The notes: a model not told the origin generated them from the sequence alone. Numbered from the stretch's first letter, positions 49,452 through 58,327 are shown. The stretch is 64,000 nt of DNA from SHVZ01 sp041906305 (GCA_041906305.1 JAYRJL010000007.1:124001-188000); one strand, 5' to 3'. Made by a program: numbers and translations.

Positions 49452-50663
49452 ATGGTGTCGGAAATGCTGGCCTTCATCGACGCGAACCGCGGTCGTCAGG
49501 AGCGGTTTCTGGCTGAGCTGGTGCGGATTCCCTCGGACAACCCGCCGGGGGACCTGGCTGGCGCGGCGGCGAAGGCGGCCAGGCTGCTCGATGAACTCGG
49601 GCTCCAGGCGGAGTCGCATCCGGTGCCGGCCGATCTGGTGAAGGCCAACGGCATGGTCAGCGCCGCCAACCTGATCGTCCGCCGCAGGTTCGGTCCCGGA
49701 CCGACGATCGCCCTCAACGCCCATGGCGACGTGGTGCCGCCGGGCGAGGGCTGGACGCGCGATCCCTATGGCGCGGAGATCGTCGACGGATGGATGTATG
49801 GCCGGGGCGCTGCCGTCTCGAAGTCGGATTTCGCGACATACGCCTTCGCTCTGATGGCGCTGGAAAAGTCGCCGCCGTCGCGCGGCACGGTCGAGCTCCA
49901 CTTCACCTACGACGAGGAGGTCGGCGGCGAGATCGGTCCGGGCCATCTGCTCAAGGCCGGCATCTCGAAGCCCGACATGGTGATCTGCGCCGGCTTCTCC
50001 TACGCGGTCGTCGCCGCGCACAATGGCTGCCTGCATCTCGAGGTCACGCTGCGCGGCCGCTCGGCGCATGCGGCGTCGCCCTCGACCGGCATCGACGCGA
50101 TGGAAGCGGCGAGCCAGGTGCTCTCGGCGCTTTATGCGTGGCGGAAGGGGCTCGCGAGCCGCATCTCGAAAACGCCGGGCATCGGCGCGGCGCAGATGAC
50201 CGTCGGTCTGATCAAGGGTGGCATCAACACCAACGTCGTGCCGGATGCGGTGACGCTGCGCCTCGACCGCCGGATGATCCCGGAAGAGAAGCCGGCCGAG
50301 GTCGAGGCCGAGCTGCGCGACGTGATCGCCAAGGCGGTGTCGGTCGCCGGCGCGACGGTCGAGATCAAGCGTGTGCTGCTCGCGCGGCCGCTGACCGCGA
50401 GCGACGCCAGCGCGAGGATGGCGGAGACCCTGGCGCGCCGCGCGTCCGAGGTTCTCGCCGAGAAGGTCCCGATCAACGGCGTGCCGCTCTATACCGATGC
50501 GCGTCACTACGCCGAGCAGGGGATCCCGACGATCCTCTACGGCGCCGGTCCGCGCACCATCCTCGAAGCCAACGCGCACCGCGCCGACGAGCGGATCAAG
50601 CTCGCCGACCTGAATGCCGCGACCAAGGTGATCGCGTTGACCTTGAAGGATCTGCTCGCCTAG
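49452..50663 (+). CDS. M20 family peptidase/deacylase (ArgE/DapE/ACY1 type)
   Basis: This is a zinc-dependent amino-acid deacylase or dipeptidase of 403 residues. The first metal pair is normal: H91 and D93 (NAHGDVV). The carboxylate pair E155-E156 (YDEEVGGEIG) is present too. Where the bridging Asp of the family is expected (GRGAADxK), the sequence reads GRGAAVSKSD, with V122 in its place and D126 four residues on, so metal binding may be altered. The dimerisation domain (RGRSAHAASPSTGIDA) is complete. The ATG at 49452 has GGAGG seven bases upstream. It faces a peptide-type binding protein divergently. Confidence 0.86.
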   Translation: MVSEMLAFIDANRGRQERFLAELVRIPSDNPPGDLAGAAAKAARLLDELGLQAESHPVPADLVKANGMVSAANLIVRRRFGPGPTIALNAHGDVVPPGEGWTRDPYGAEIVDGWMYGRGAAVSKSDFATYAFALMALEKSPPSRGTVELHFTYDEEVGGEIGPGHLLKAGISKPDMVICAGFSYAVVAAHNGCLHLEVTLRGRSAHAASPSTGIDAMEAASQVLSALYAWRKGLASRISKTPGIGAAQMTVGLIKGGINTNVVPDAVTLRLDRRMIPEEKPAEVEAELRDVIAKAVSVAGATVEIKRVLLARPLTASDASARMAETLARRASEVLAEKVPINGVPLYTDARHYAEQGIPTILYGAGPRTILEANAHRADERIKLADLNAATKVIALTLKDLLA

Positions 50664-52129
50664 TCGGCCCGCGCTCGCAGCAGGTGCTTCTGCACCTTGC
50701 CGGCGGCGGTGCGCGGCAGGTCGGCGACGACGAGGATCGTCTTCGGCACCTTGTAGCCGGCGACGCGCTCGCGGCAGAAGGCGCGCAGCCTTTCGGGCTC
50801 TGGCCGCGCGTCCGCGCGCGGCACGACGAAGGCGCGGCCGACCTCGCCCCAGCGCTCGTCTGAGACGCCGATCACCGCAGCTTCCTGTACCTCGGGATGG
50901 GCGAGGAGCGCGTGCTCGACCTCGGCCGGGTAGACGTTCTCGCCGCCCGAGATGAACATGTCCTTGATGCGGTCGACGATGGTGACGTAGCCATCGGCAT
51001 CCATGCGACCGACGTCGCCTGTCCTGAGCCAGCCGTCCGATGTGAAGGCGGCGCGCGTCGCCGATGCGTTGTTCCAGTAGCCGGGCGTGACGTTGGCGCC
51101 CTTCACCAGGACCTCGCCCGACTCGCCTGTTCGAACGTCCCGTCCGTCCTCGCCGACGATGCGAACGCGCGAGAGGATCTGCGCCTGGCCCGACGAGCCG
51201 ATCCGGGACTCGACGCTCTCGGGATCCATGAGGCAGAGCGTCGGTCCGGTCTCGGTCATGCCGTAGCCGGCGCAGACCTTGGCGCCGCGCGCGAGGAAAG
51301 TGCGGAGCAACGGTTCCGGCAGCGGCGCGCCGCCCGAGGCCCAGGAGCGCACGTGCCCGAAGTCCGTGATTGCGAAGCGCGGATGCGATGCCAGGGCCTG
51401 ATAGACGGCCGGCACGCCGAAGAAGCAGGTGACCTGGCCCGCGCCGATCGCGGCCAGCACCTGGTCGGCGTCGAACTTCGGGAAGATCGTCACCATGCCC
51501 CCCGAGATCAAAGTCGGCAGCGTGTGCAGGTTGATGCCGGCAGTGTGGAAGAGCGGCAGGAAGTTGAGCGTGCGGTCGTCGCCGGTGAGGCCGATCGCAT
51601 GGCTGAGGTTCACGTGGTTGGCCTCGGCCATGCCGAAGGTCTGGATCACTGCCTTCGGCTTGCCGGTCGTGCCAGAAGTATAGAGAAGGTACCAGACTTC
51701 GTCCGACCCCCACGCGGCCTCTGCAGATCCGCTCGTTGCGAGACGCGTTTCGTAGTCGGCGAGCGGCAGGCGCGGCACGGAGAGCTTCGCCGCCATCTCG
51801 GCGTTCGCCGCGTCATGGACGAGCAGGCGAGGGGCGCAGTCGACGAGGATCGGGCGAAGCTCGTCGGTGGCGAGGCGCCAATTGAGCGGCACGACGATCG
51901 CGCCGATCCGCGCCGCCGCGACCAGGATCTCGAAGAAGGCGATCTCGTTCAGGGTCAGCGTCGCGACCCGGTCGCCGCGCGCCACGCCGAGAGTCCCGAG
52001 CAGATGCGCCGCCCGGTCGGCCCGCGCATCGAAATCGCGATAGATGAAGCGGCGCCCGCTCGCCGCCTCGACGAAGGCGATGCGATCGGGGGAGGTCTCG
52101 GCACGGCGGCGGGCGAAGTCGGCGACCAT
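50660..52129 (-). CDS. Acyl-CoA synthetase (class I adenylate-forming enzyme)
   Basis: This enzyme activates a carboxylic acid to its acyl-CoA through an acyl-AMP. It has 489 residues. Signature motifs are YTSGTTGKPKAV (P-loop), YGMTETGPT, TGDVGRMDADGY and the hinge DRIKDMFISGGENVYPAEVE; the catalytic C-terminal lysine lies in PRTAAGKVQKH. Substrate could be a fatty, aromatic or branched acid. The gene begins 22 bases after the TetR gene, so both are one unit, divergent from a LIV-type importer. It converges with the M20 gene, overlapping by four bases. Confidence 0.9.
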   Translation of the reverse strand: MVADFARRRAETSPDRIAFVEAASGRRFIYRDFDARADRAAHLLGTLGVARGDRVATLTLNEIAFFEILVAAARIGAIVVPLNWRLATDELRPILVDCAPRLLVHDAANAEMAAKLSVPRLPLADYETRLATSGSAEAAWGSDEVWYLLYTSGTTGKPKAVIQTFGMAEANHVNLSHAIGLTGDDRTLNFLPLFHTAGINLHTLPTLISGGMVTIFPKFDADQVLAAIGAGQVTCFFGVPAVYQALASHPRFAITDFGHVRSWASGGAPLPEPLLRTFLARGAKVCAGYGMTETGPTLCLMDPESVESRIGSSGQAQILSRVRIVGEDGRDVRTGESGEVLVKGANVTPGYWNNASATRAAFTSDGWLRTGDVGRMDADGYVTIVDRIKDMFISGGENVYPAEVEHALLAHPEVQEAAVIGVSDERWGEVGRAFVVPRADARPEPERLRAFCRERVAGYKVPKTILVVADLPRTAAGKVQKHLLRARAD

Positions 52130-52151
52130 TGCCCGTGGACGCTACCCGAGA

Positions 52152-52754
52152 TCAGGGCTGGATGCCTCTCCCGATCAGGTCGACGGCGGGACCGATCACG
52201 TCATCGAGGGGGGTGGCCACGTCCCAGATCCCGTAGCGCTGGCCCAGCAGCACGGCCATGCCCATCAGTGACCAGGCGCGGACCTCGGCGTTTCCCTTGC
52301 GGATCTCGCCGCGTTCCTCGGCCACTTCGAGCGCTGCCCGGTATGTGGCGGCGAAATCCATGTAGTGCCGGCGGTAGATCGCGTCGTCGACGAACTGCGA
52401 CTCCTCGATGATGCGGTAGAGGCCGGGATTTCGGCGGACGAACTCGATGAAGGCGCGCAGGCCCTCGCGCTCGGCCTCCAGCCGGTTCATCGCGCCGGCG
52501 ATCGCCCCCGACAGATGCTGACGGAGATCGCGGCCGAGCTGGAGGACGAGCTCGCGCAGCACGTCCTCCTTGCTCTCGAAGTAGATGTAGAAGGTGCCCT
52601 GGCCGACGCCAGCCGCTGCCGTGATGTCGCTGATCGAGGTCACGCTGAAGCCACGTCGGCCGATCTCGGCCGAGGCCGCGGCCAGGATCTTCCGCCGTGT
52701 CCGCTCGCCGCGGTCGGTCTTGGGCTGTGGCTTGGCGGCGGCGCGAGCGGTCAT
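52152..52754 (-). CDS. TetR/AcrR-family transcriptional regulator
   Basis: This repressor has 200 residues. The N-terminal helix-turn-helix is RRKILAAASAEIGRRGFSVTSISDITAAAGVGQGTFYIYFESKEDVLRELV (about 20-70), followed by a helical ligand domain. The ATG at 52754 is consistent with family length; the frame stays open upstream through the operator. A palindrome immediately in front of the gene (52763-52782) and a copy of its half-site beside the divergent LIV operon suggest that the protein controls both units. The likely inducer is an acyl-CoA or free acid. Confidence 0.9.
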   Translation of the reverse strand: MTARAAAKPQPKTDRGERTRRKILAAASAEIGRRGFSVTSISDITAAAGVGQGTFYIYFESKEDVLRELVLQLGRDLRQHLSGAIAGAMNRLEAEREGLRAFIEFVRRNPGLYRIIEESQFVDDAIYRRHYMDFAATYRAALEVAEERGEIRKGNAEVRAWSLMGMAVLLGQRYGIWDVATPLDDVIGPAVDLIGRGIQP

Positions 52755-52762
52755 CGGATCCA

Positions 52763-52782
52763 ATATGACGGAGTCGTCATAT
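52763..52782. promoter_or_regulatory. Candidate TetR operator
   Basis: The arms ATATGACG and CGTCATAT are exact inverted repeats around a four-base GAGT centre. It lies eight bases upstream of the TetR start codon, a typical autoregulatory position. Confidence 0.7.
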
Positions 52783-52824
52783 AACTGCGCCGGCCGGCCT
52801 ATTAAGTCAATGATTGCTGGATTG

Positions 52825-52853
52825 TTGACGTTTTGAAAGACGCTCTCTATCCT
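52825..52853 (+). promoter_or_regulatory. Predicted sigma-70 promoter of the LIV operon
   Basis: TTGACG (52825-52830) and TATCCT (52848-52853) are separated by an ideal 17 bases. It points at the solute-binding protein gene starting at 52910; the half-site at 52874 lies just downstream, where a repressor could block transcription. Confidence 0.6.
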
Positions 52854-52873
52854 CAGGTCAAACATGAATTGAT

Positions 52874-52881
52874 CGTCATAT
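52874..52881 (+). promoter_or_regulatory. Second copy of the TetR half-site
   Basis: CGTCATAT repeats the operator half-site of 52763-52782. It is embedded in a wider imperfect repeat, GATCGT...ACGATC, in the leader of the LIV operon. Shared control of the divergent ligase unit and the importer is the simplest reading. Confidence 0.5.
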
Positions 52882-52909
52882 GAAGGACGATCCAGCCAGG
52901 GAGGTGAGC

Positions 52910-54112
52910 ATGGGCGCGTATTCGAGGTTCCTGCATGCAGTGATGGGCGGTGCTGCGGCGCTGGCGCTGTCCTTCGGCGCCGCTTCCGCGCAGGAACTCA
53001 AGATCGCCCTGATCGCCGGCAAGACCGGGCCGCTCGAGGCCTATGCCAAGCAGACCGAGGCCGGATTCATGATGGGCCTCGAGTACCTGACCAAGGGCTC
53101 GATGGAGCTGAACGGCCGCAAGATCCGCGTGATCGTGAAGGACGACCAGCTCAAGCCCGATCTCGCCAAGTCCCTGCTCGAGCAGGCCTATGGCGACGAC
53201 AAGGTCGACATCGCGGTCGGCACCACCTCGTCGGCAGCGGCGCTGGCGGCGCTCTCGGTCGCCGAGGAATACAAGAAGGTGCTGCTGGTCGAGCCGGCGG
53301 TCGCCGACTCGATCACCGGCGACAAGTGGAACCGCTACATCTTCCGTACCGGCCGCAACTCTTCGCAGGACGGCGTCGCCGCCGCGGTGGCGCTGTCGAA
53401 GGAGCCGATGCAGATCGCGACGCTGGCGCAGGACTACGCCTTCGGCCGCGACGGCGTGGCGGCGATGAAGGAAGCGCTGGCCGCGGTGAAGAGCCCGTCC
53501 AAGGTCGTGTTCGAGGAATACGCGCCGCAGAACACCACCGACTTCACCGCGTCGGCCCAGCGCCTGTTCGACGCGCTGAAGGACAAGCCGGGCCGCAAGG
53601 TGATCGTGATCATCTGGGCCGGCCCGCATCCGCTGACCAAGGTCGCCGACCTCAAGCCCGAGCGCTTCAACATCGAGATCGCGCCCGGCGGCAACATCCT
53701 GCCGGCGATGGTGCCCTACAAGGCCTATCCGGGCATGGAAGGGGCCATCTATTACTACTGGGGCTTCCCCAAGAACCCGATGAACGACTGGCTGGTGGCC
53801 GAGCACCAGAAGCGCTTCAACGCGCCGCCGGACTTCTTCACCGCCGGCGGCATGGCCGCGGCGTCCGCCGTGCTCGCCGCCGTCACCAAGGCCGGCGGCA
53901 CCGACACCGAGAAGCTGATCGCCGCGATGGAAGGCCTCGAGTTCGACACGCCCAAGGGCAAGATGAGCTTCCGCAAGGAAGACCATCAGGCGATGCAGGC
54001 GATGTATCACTTCCGGGTCAAGAAGGACGGCAAGGATCAGTACGACCTGCTCGACCTCGTGCAGGAGATCCCGGCCTCGGCCATCCCGGTGCCGATCCGC
54101 AACAAGCGCTAG
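52910..54112 (+). CDS. Branched-chain amino acid-type (LIV) ABC transporter, substrate-binding protein
   Basis: This periplasmic binding protein has 400 residues. Its signal peptide (AAALALSFGAASAQ) precedes ELKIALIAGKTGPLEAYAKQTEAGFMMGLEYLT, the standard LivK-like start. DDQLKPDLAKSLLEQAYGDDKVDIAVG and VGTTSSAAALAALSVA are the ligand-facing blocks. The start ATG at 52910 has GGGAGG six bases upstream and is preferred to the earlier ATG at 52880. Homologues also bind aromatic acids, amides and urea; the acyl-CoA ligase across the divergent promoter suggests an organic acid here. First gene of a five-gene transporter operon. Confidence 0.92.
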   Translation: MGAYSRFLHAVMGGAAALALSFGAASAQELKIALIAGKTGPLEAYAKQTEAGFMMGLEYLTKGSMELNGRKIRVIVKDDQLKPDLAKSLLEQAYGDDKVDIAVGTTSSAAALAALSVAEEYKKVLLVEPAVADSITGDKWNRYIFRTGRNSSQDGVAAAVALSKEPMQIATLAQDYAFGRDGVAAMKEALAAVKSPSKVVFEEYAPQNTTDFTASAQRLFDALKDKPGRKVIVIIWAGPHPLTKVADLKPERFNIEIAPGGNILPAMVPYKAYPGMEGAIYYYWGFPKNPMNDWLVAEHQKRFNAPPDFFTAGGMAAASAVLAAVTKAGGTDTEKLIAAMEGLEFDTPKGKMSFRKEDHQAMQAMYHFRVKKDGKDQYDLLDLVQEIPASAIPVPIRNKR

Positions 54113-54124
54113 GCTTGCGGGGCA

Positions 54125-54146
54125 GGGGCGGCCGCAAGGCCGCCCC
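54125..54146. other. GNRA-capped hairpin between binding protein and ATPase genes
   Basis: GGGGCGGCC and GGCCGCCCC form a nine-base-pair stem closed by a GCAA tetraloop, with no U-tract. It sits in the 54-base gap behind the binding-protein gene. Such hairpins usually stabilise the upstream mRNA so that the receptor is made in excess over the membrane subunits. Confidence 0.6.
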
Positions 54147-54166
54147 GCTCGCATCCGGGGACAAAA

Positions 54167-54925
54167 ATGGACGTGCCGGCGCTGGAGACGCGCGAGCTCA
54201 CGATCCGCTTCGGCGGGCACGTTGCCGTCGACAAGGTGAGCTGCAGCTTCCGCTCAGGAACCCTGACCGCGATCGTCGGCCCCAATGGTGCCGGCAAGAC
54301 CACCTACTTCAACCTGATCTCCGGCCAGCTCAAGGCGACGTCGGGCACGGTCCTGCTCAAGGGCGAGGACGTGACGCGGCTTCCGGTCTCGGGCCGCACC
54401 CATCGCGGCATGGGCCGCGCCTTCCAGCTGACCAACCTTTTCCCGAACCTGACGGTCGCCGAGAACGTGCGACTCGCCGTTCAGAGCCGGGCACGCGTCG
54501 GTCTCGACCTTCTCAGCCTCTGGAGCGACCGGCGCGAGCTGGTCGAGAAGGCCGAAGCGATGCTGGCGCGCGTGCGCCTTACCGACCGCCGGGAGGCGAC
54601 GGTGGCCTCGTTGTCGCACGGCGACCAGCGAAAGCTCGAGGTGGCGCTGATGCTGGCGCTCGAGCCGGACATCTTCATGTTCGACGAGCCGACCGCCGGC
54701 ATGAGCGTCGACGAGGTGCCGACGATCCTGGAACTGATCCAGGAGATAAAGGCGCGCGCGCACGCCACGATCCTGCTGGTCGAGCACAAGATGGACGTGG
54801 TGCGCTCGCTCGCCGACCGCATCATCGTGCTGCACAACGGCCAGCTCGTCGCCGATGGCCTGCCGGCCGAGGTGATCGCCTCGGAGGTGGTGCAGGAAGC
54901 CTATCTCGGCGTGGCGGCGGCATGA
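54167..54925 (+). CDS. LIV-type ABC transporter ATP-binding protein (LivG-like)
   Basis: This ATPase of the importer has 252 residues. Walker A is GPNGAGKTT (38-46), the Q-loop region GMGRAFQLTNLFPNLTVAENV, the signature LSHGD (149-153), Walker B FMFDEP (D173, E174) and the H-loop VEHKMDVV. The signature LSHGDQ instead of LSGGQ is normal for LivG. It lies behind the hairpin and overlaps the second ATPase gene by four bases. Confidence 0.92.
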   Translation: MDVPALETRELTIRFGGHVAVDKVSCSFRSGTLTAIVGPNGAGKTTYFNLISGQLKATSGTVLLKGEDVTRLPVSGRTHRGMGRAFQLTNLFPNLTVAENVRLAVQSRARVGLDLLSLWSDRRELVEKAEAMLARVRLTDRREATVASLSHGDQRKLEVALMLALEPDIFMFDEPTAGMSVDEVPTILELIQEIKARAHATILLVEHKMDVVRSLADRIIVLHNGQLVADGLPAEVIASEVVQEAYLGVAAA

Positions 54926-55647
54926 CCCAGCCGCTGCTCTCGCTCGCCGGCGTCCACACCCATGTCGGGCGCTATCACATCCTGCACGGGGTCGATCTCG
55001 TCGTGCCGGAACGCGGCGTCACCATGCTGCTCGGGCGCAACGGCGCGGGGAAGACGTCGACATTGCGGACGATCATGGGGCTGTGGCGTGCCTCGGCCGG
55101 CAGTGTGACGCTGGCCGGCAACGACGTGACGCAGCGTCCGACGCCCGAGATCGCCCGCGCCGGCCTCGCCTACGTGCCCGAGAACATGGGCATCTTCTCC
55201 GACCTCACGGTGCGGGAGAACCTGGTGCTGGCCGCCAGGGAAGGGGAGATCGATGCCGAGCGCCTCAAATGGGTGTTCGGCCTGTTCCCGGCGCTGGAGA
55301 AATTCTGGTCGCTCGCCGCCGGTGCGCTCTCCGGCGGGCAGAAGCAGATGCTGGCGATCGCGCGCGCGATCATCGAGCCGCGGAAGCTCTACCTCGTCGA
55401 CGAGCCGACCAAGGGCCTGGCGCCGGCGATCGTCGCCAACATGGTCTCGGCCTTCCGCGAGCTGAAGGCCTCGGGTGCCACGATCCTGCTGGTCGAGCAG
55501 AATTTCGCCGCTGCCAGAGCGCTCGGCGACACGGTCGCGGTCATGGACGACGGCCGCATCGTCCATGCGGGATCGATGGCCGAGCTCGCCGAGGACGCGG
55601 ATCTCCAGCACCGCCTTCTCGGCCTCAGCCTGGATCGCCATCAGTGA
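54922..55647 (+). CDS. LIV-type ABC transporter ATP-binding protein (LivF-like)
   Basis: This second ATPase of the pair has 241 residues. Walker A reads GRNGAGKTS (38-46), the signature LSGGQKQMLAIARAI, and Walker B LYLVDEPTKGLAP. RAGLAYVPENMGIFSDLTVRENL is the typical LivF Q-loop region. The ATG overlaps the livG-like stop (ATGA) and its own stop overlaps the permease start (GTGA), so stoichiometric translation is likely. Confidence 0.92.
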   Translation: MTQPLLSLAGVHTHVGRYHILHGVDLVVPERGVTMLLGRNGAGKTSTLRTIMGLWRASAGSVTLAGNDVTQRPTPEIARAGLAYVPENMGIFSDLTVRENLVLAAREGEIDAERLKWVFGLFPALEKFWSLAAGALSGGQKQMLAIARAIIEPRKLYLVDEPTKGLAPAIVANMVSAFRELKASGATILLVEQNFAAARALGDTVAVMDDGRIVHAGSMAELAEDADLQHRLLGLSLDRHQ

Positions 55648-56630
55648 ACGAGGCCAAGAAGATCGATTGGGCGCCGCTGATCCTGGTCGCGGCCTTGGCG
55701 CTGGGCGCGTTGCCTTTCGTCGGCAGCGTCTCGACTTGGGTCACGCTCACGGTCGCGGGCCTGGCGATGGGCATGATGATCTTCGTGATGTCGTCCGGCA
55801 TGACGCTGGTCTTCGGCCTGATGGACGTCATCAACTTCGGCCATGGCGTCTTCATCTCGATCGGCGCCTATGTGGCGCTCCTGGTCCTGGTGCCGCTGGC
55901 GGCGTGGGGCGCGGCGGACTCGCTCGGCCTCAATCTCGGCGTGATCGGCCTCGCCGCCGTCGTCGCGATGATCGCGACCGGCGCGCTCGGCTATGCCTTC
56001 GAGCGGGTGGTGATCCGCCCGGTTTACGGCCAGCACCTGAAGCAGATCCTGATCTCGACCGGCGGCCTGATCGTCGCCGAGCAGCTGATCCATGCGCTCT
56101 GGGGCGCCAACCCGATCCCGTTCCGACTGCCGGATACGCTGCGGGGCTCTTTCCTGATCGGCGATGCCGCGATCGAGCGCTTCCGCGTGCTGGCGATCCT
56201 ACTTGGCCTTACCGTCTTCGCCACCATGCATCTCGGCCTCAACCGCACGCGGATCGGCCTCCTGATCCGCGCCGGCGTCGAGAACCGCGAGATGGTCGAG
56301 GCTCTGGGCTACGACATCAGGAAGATCTTCGTCGGCGTGTTCGTCGCCGGATCGGCGCTTGCGGGCTTGGGGGGCGTGCTCTGGGCGCTCTACCGCCAGA
56401 TCCTGGTCGCGAGCATGGGCATGGAGATGATGGTGCTGATCTTCATCGCCATCATCATCGGCGGACTGGGCTCCGTCGGCGGATGCTTCGCCGGCTCCAT
56501 CCTCCTGGCGCTGCTCGCCAACTACACCGGATTCCTGGTGCCGAAGCTGGCGCTGGTCTCGAACATCCTCCTGATGCTGGCGATCCTCTCCTGGCGACCG
56601 CAGGGCCTCTATCCGGTGGCGAGGCGCTGA
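55644..56630 (+). CDS. LIV-type ABC transporter permease (LivH-like)
   Basis: This inner-membrane channel subunit has 328 residues and about eight helices. Family markers are SSGMTLVFGLMDVINFGHGVFISIGAY near the N-terminus, the coupling loop RAGVENREMVEALGYDIRKIF, and the C-terminal GGLGSVGGCFAGSILLALLANY. It starts at GTG 55644 and shares one base with the second permease (TGATG). Confidence 0.92.
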   Translation: MNEAKKIDWAPLILVAALALGALPFVGSVSTWVTLTVAGLAMGMMIFVMSSGMTLVFGLMDVINFGHGVFISIGAYVALLVLVPLAAWGAADSLGLNLGVIGLAAVVAMIATGALGYAFERVVIRPVYGQHLKQILISTGGLIVAEQLIHALWGANPIPFRLPDTLRGSFLIGDAAIERFRVLAILLGLTVFATMHLGLNRTRIGLLIRAGVENREMVEALGYDIRKIFVGVFVAGSALAGLGGVLWALYRQILVASMGMEMMVLIFIAIIIGGLGSVGGCFAGSILLALLANYTGFLVPKLALVSNILLMLAILSWRPQGLYPVARR

Positions 56631-57691
56631 TGCTGCACCGGCTGCTCTCCGGCGACCTGCCGCGCTCGCACGCCCTCACCATCTCGCTGGTCGTGGTGCT
56701 GGTGTCGCTCGGGTTCGCGCCGTTCCTCTTCCCCGGCAGCCAGTCGATCAACGTCGCGGCCAAGATCTGCGTCTTCATCGTGCTCGCCGCCAGCTACGAT
56801 CTGCTGCTGGGCTATACCGGCATCGTCTCCTTCGCGCACACCATGTTCTATGGGATCGGCGGCTACGGCATCGCGGTCGCGATGCACGGCATCGGCGCCA
56901 CCTGGGGGGCCGTCGGCGTCGGCATTGCCGTCGCCCTTGTGCTTTCGATGATCCTCGCGGTCGTCATCGGCCTCTTCTCGCTCCGTGTGCGCGCGATCTT
57001 CTTCGCGATGATCACGCTCGCCGTCGCCTCGGCCTTCGCCGTTCTCGCTTCGCAGCTTCGCGACATCACCGGCGGCGAGGACGGTCGCAGCTATTCCGTG
57101 CCGATGATGCTGCGGCCGTCGTTCCGCCTGTTCGAGGACCCGGTCTTCGGCGTCTCGATCACCGGCCGCATCCTGAGCTACTACCTGGTCTTCTTTGCCG
57201 CGCTCGGCCTGTTCCTGCTGGCCTTGAGGATCGTCAACTCGCCGTTCGGCCGCGTGCTGCAGGCGATCCGCGAGAACGAGTTCCGCGCCGAGGCGCTGGG
57301 CTATCGGGTCGTCGTCTACCGCACGGTCGCGTCCGTTCTCTCGGCGACGATGGCGACGCTCGCCGGCGTCCTGATGGCGCTCTGGCTTCGCTACACCGGC
57401 CCCGATACCACGCTCAGCTTCGCGATCATGATCGACATCCTGCTGATGGTCGTGATCGGCGGCATGGGCACGCTCTACGGCGCCGTTCTGGGTGCCGCGA
57501 TCTTCATCCTGGCGCAGAACTACCTGCAGGTGGTGATGGGCAAGCTCTCGGAAGCCGCCTTCGGGATTCCGCTCCTGCCGCAGCTTCTGCATCCGGACCG
57601 CTGGCTGCTCTGGCTCGGCATCCTGTTCGTGCTCAGCGTCTATTTCTTCCCGACCGGCATCGTCGGAAGGCTGCGCGCCGGAAGGCGGTAG
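56630..57691 (+). CDS. LIV-type ABC transporter permease (LivM-like)
   Basis: This partner permease has 353 residues and about ten helices. Typical segments are SYDLLLGYTGIVSFAHTMFYGIGGYG, the coupling loop RENEFRAEALGYRVVVYR, and GGMGTLYGAVLGAAIFILAQNYLQ. It completes a full importer: receptor, two ATPases and two permeases. The reading ends at 57691, 33 bases before an unrelated secreted-protein gene. Confidence 0.92.
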   Translation: MLHRLLSGDLPRSHALTISLVVVLVSLGFAPFLFPGSQSINVAAKICVFIVLAASYDLLLGYTGIVSFAHTMFYGIGGYGIAVAMHGIGATWGAVGVGIAVALVLSMILAVVIGLFSLRVRAIFFAMITLAVASAFAVLASQLRDITGGEDGRSYSVPMMLRPSFRLFEDPVFGVSITGRILSYYLVFFAALGLFLLALRIVNSPFGRVLQAIRENEFRAEALGYRVVVYRTVASVLSATMATLAGVLMALWLRYTGPDTTLSFAIMIDILLMVVIGGMGTLYGAVLGAAIFILAQNYLQVVMGKLSEAAFGIPLLPQLLHPDRWLLWLGILFVLSVYFFPTGIVGRLRAGRR

Positions 57692-57723
57692 TCAGCGGAC
57701 GGACGCCTCGCTACGGTCCGCGG

Positions 57724-58296
57724 ATGCGATACGCACTCGTCCTGCTGGCACTCGTCTATTCGACCGGCGCGACAGCCCAGGATTGGAAACGGATAGATCC
57801 GTCCGACTCGGCGCTCGTCGTCGCGATCCCGGCCTTGAAGGACGCGAAGCCCACCTTTTTCGACCGGGCGGAGGGCGAGCCCGCCAAGGGCGACGCGCCG
57901 GCCGTGCCGACGACCGACAAGGCCGGATATGCCGGCGGCGGCATGCTCGGCGTCTTCTGGTACGAGTTCGTCAACGGCCCCACCGCCTGGCGAGACGCGG
58001 GACTGCGGGCCGTGGTCGAGGACCTCGACTGGATCGCGGACAAGAATCTGGTGTTCGCTCGGACCGAGCAGGCGTATTTCCGCGGCAATGCCGAAGGGAA
58101 GTTCCGGCTGTTCAACTATCGGCCGCAGAATTCCGACCGCCCCTGCGTGGTCGGCCAGCATATCCGCTCAGGCTCGCAGATCTCCGAACGGGTCACCCTG
58201 ATCGTCTGCAAGCCCGCGGGTACGCAGATGGATGTCGCCGAGGCGAGGAAGCTGGTCGACGGCGTGGGAACCAAGACCCTGCCGCCGGCGATGTAG
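57724..58296 (+). CDS. Secreted hypothetical protein
   Basis: This 190-residue protein has a short signal peptide (ALVLLALVYSTGATAQ). The mature part contains a Trp/Phe-rich core (GVFWYEFVNGPTAWRD, TEQAYFRGNAEGKFRLFNYRP). Two cysteines (PCVVGQ and IVCKPAG) could form a disulfide in the periplasm. I do not recognise the family. The next gene, for a peptidoglycan-binding-domain protein, lies 31 bases on in the same direction, so a shared envelope role is possible but not shown. Confidence 0.65.
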   Translation: MRYALVLLALVYSTGATAQDWKRIDPSDSALVVAIPALKDAKPTFFDRAEGEPAKGDAPAVPTTDKAGYAGGGMLGVFWYEFVNGPTAWRDAGLRAVVEDLDWIADKNLVFARTEQAYFRGNAEGKFRLFNYRPQNSDRPCVVGQHIRSGSQISERVTLIVCKPAGTQMDVAEARKLVDGVGTKTLPPAM

Positions 58297-58327
58297 GCTC
58301 GGGCGTCCCCGAAAGAAGGTAGATGGG

